Shown here piece after piece: positions 63,901-64,000 of a stretch of DNA of 64,000 bases (position 1 is the first letter of the stretch; each line of letters opens with the position of its first letter). The notes beneath the pieces are model-generated. The model was not told the DNA's origin and searched no databases. It saw nothing but the letters and a program-made list of their open reading frames with translations. The stretch is from positions 3,451,501 to 3,515,500 of the forward strand of contig NZ_AP025516.1 of assembly GCF_023169885.1 (NCBI RefSeq), in the 5' to 3' direction. The translations under genes and the position numbers were made by a program. This stretch comes from Desulfofustis limnaeus (GTDB lineage: Bacteria > Desulfobacterota > Desulfobulbia > Desulfobulbales > Desulfocapsaceae).

Positions 63901-64000
63901 GTGGGCCGCTTTACCCCGACCCTCAACATCAAGCAGCTGGCGGGAAAAGACCGGGAAGAGGTGATCAGCAGCCTGGGAAAATTCGATCTCCTGATCACCA
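60907..64000 (+). CDS. Large SNF2-family DEAD/DEAH ATPase, 3' end cut by the window
   Basis: At least 1031 residues without a stop to the window edge. The SNF2 motor begins only near residue 930 (RDYQLEGYHWLGRLARWGVGG), with motif I GCLADDMGLGKTLQ near 956-969 and motif Ia SLVVAPTSVSTNW. The preceding 920 residues start with a winged-helix-like region (NPFERALLQLLSIIYEPAHTS). A helical repeat region with tandem-like pairs (LLFNHYLLQGDRARAERLLTRYPDSFL) and a beta-rich middle before the motor follow. The ATG has no clear ribosome-binding site; GTG 60901 is an alternative. Bacterial relatives are RapA-like or chromatin-type translocases of unknown role. Confidence 0.85.
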   Translation, partial: MPSQEDTLNTYHKLNPFERALLQLLSIIYEPAHTSLIVSCLRKLDIKGPRGNRPTSSSINNCLAKFTANGWLNDERQCRLELIEPLSRIAVAEGNFSRFAAIVREEAPLSFYYGKWTTRCWRAMRELRVGIYQQDLELIDHSLQFLDGQCRDILTPHPPAVQVVVCPFDPDWFHSLAPSLQFFLLTIVFRYLQQNLLSFPEVLAYLESDSSFSHLSQDEQVPFQRLLFNHYLLQGDRARAERLLTRYPDSFLATGSAAALTFLAGDYPRARSLFADDLTHLRTISNHPDAAFFGPQGIFHILALMARRPRQQLHEALEQISIALTRFEDSDESEAYQALAAFLEVLTNRSSRDLPLTLAPDVIPPSFTVLITALTQYWLNAVLEPEIESRCHRLFEQAQKNNYLLFSLSLGDLLARVSTPKEKFQEVLAERRTDATIHSLVDIIEPEEAWKRSLQALISISAHARADTADGDTRLIWLLEYRQGTIDLQPREQKRTADGQWSKGRPISLDRLYGPAKAPYLSLHDRKICLAIRKEESGEGQARYYFDQEKLLAALVGHPLLHHADSPSTPVECVSGEPELFIEEQGEHLRITFSLPAASGDIMVVPETANRFKIIRINDNHRRIAQITGKDGLVVPVEASEQVLTAIGNISSFMTVHSAIAADASARQAQDISFVEADPSIYMHILPFGSGFRLEMFVKPFREGSSYLKPGQGVENIMAEVGGRRLQTRRNLAEEERRAREIEELCPILDLAIDLEHGNDREWHLHGPDDCLQALLELQDISDLVIIEWPEGEKFTISHRASFRNLNLKIRTNRQNWFGLSGELQLDQNTVIDLRELLTRMRESPSRFVRVSNGQFIALTEEFRKRLDELNTYTSEPTDGTDGDILVHPLAALPLEKLAQQATTKADAAWRTQLETIREIQTYTPELPSTLQADLRDYQLEGYHWLGRLARWGVGGCLADDMGLGKTLQSLAIILQRASNGPSLVVAPTSVSTNWLSEVGRFTPTLNIKQLAGKDREEVISSLGKFDLLIT

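Noticed and set aside
1-64000. CRISPR arrays, rRNA and tRNA genes, recognisable riboswitches
   Set aside because: Intergenic regions were read for regularly spaced direct repeats and cloverleaf or riboswitch cores; none was convincing.

Overview
The window is a GC-rich chromosomal stretch from an anaerobic, probably sulfate-reducing bacterium. The best clue is dsrC at 56650-56970, which has both conserved C-terminal cysteines of dissimilatory sulfite reductase-linked DsrC. A cytochrome bd oxidase, sigma-54 control, bactofilin and deltaproteobacterial-style polyferredoxin and DUF362 genes fit a member of Desulfobacterota, plausibly Desulfobulbales. That placement is inference from gene content, not from a marker-gene tree.

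Layout. 1-6441 (minus): purine salvage and uptake (Gpt-type phosphoribosyltransferase, two BMP-type permeases, BMP binding protein), then a complete polar amino acid ABC transporter and a tiny zinc-ribbon gene. 6757-7587 (plus): a CsgG-like lipoprotein. 7677-14487 (minus): an MFS permease behind a full dppABCDF-type peptide transporter. 14691-21050 (minus): upp-uraA pyrimidine salvage, an EamA exporter, a threonine aldolase, a secreted endonuclease/exonuclease/phosphatase-fold protein and a catalytically degenerate GalM-like protein. 21279-26404: DUF1820, HesA/ThiF and plsY, then def-fmt-larC-pgpA. 26441-31301 (minus): cydA-cydB, a 30-residue CydX-like ORF, then leuC-leuD. 31912-39177: AsmA, a PPC-domain protein, gdhA, and a regulatory unit consisting of Rnk, a PAS-containing sigma-54 activator, its likely binding palindromes, a near-perfect -24/-12 promoter and a helical protein of unknown function. 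39600-43356 (plus): a glycine-betaine type ABC transporter and a MarR regulator. 43353-45883 (minus): a membrane polyferredoxin with a Tat-type DUF362 protein. 46219-50987 (plus): a DUF2868/DUF3482 GTPase pair and a membrane acyltransferase. 51067-53883 (minus): a class IV aminotransferase and the ABC-F protein Uup. 54068-56543 (plus): an envelope and cytoskeleton operon (M23 peptidase, bactofilin) followed by a zinc-ribbon and ATP-grasp pair. 56650-60033: dsrC with a dyad at its promoter, a possible 65-residue ORF, a PpiD-like chaperone and a recombinase-like protein lacking the catalytic serine. 60203-64000: an IS200/IS605-type element and the first 1031 residues of a large SNF2-family ATPase cut by the window edge.

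The strongest non-gene signals are three copies of a 143-144 bp repeat with inverted ends (369-512, 31382-31525, 45928-46070), all intergenic. Next come the complete sigma-54 circuit at 36556-36898 and the 10-bp dyad over the dsrC promoter. No tRNA, rRNA or CRISPR array was seen.
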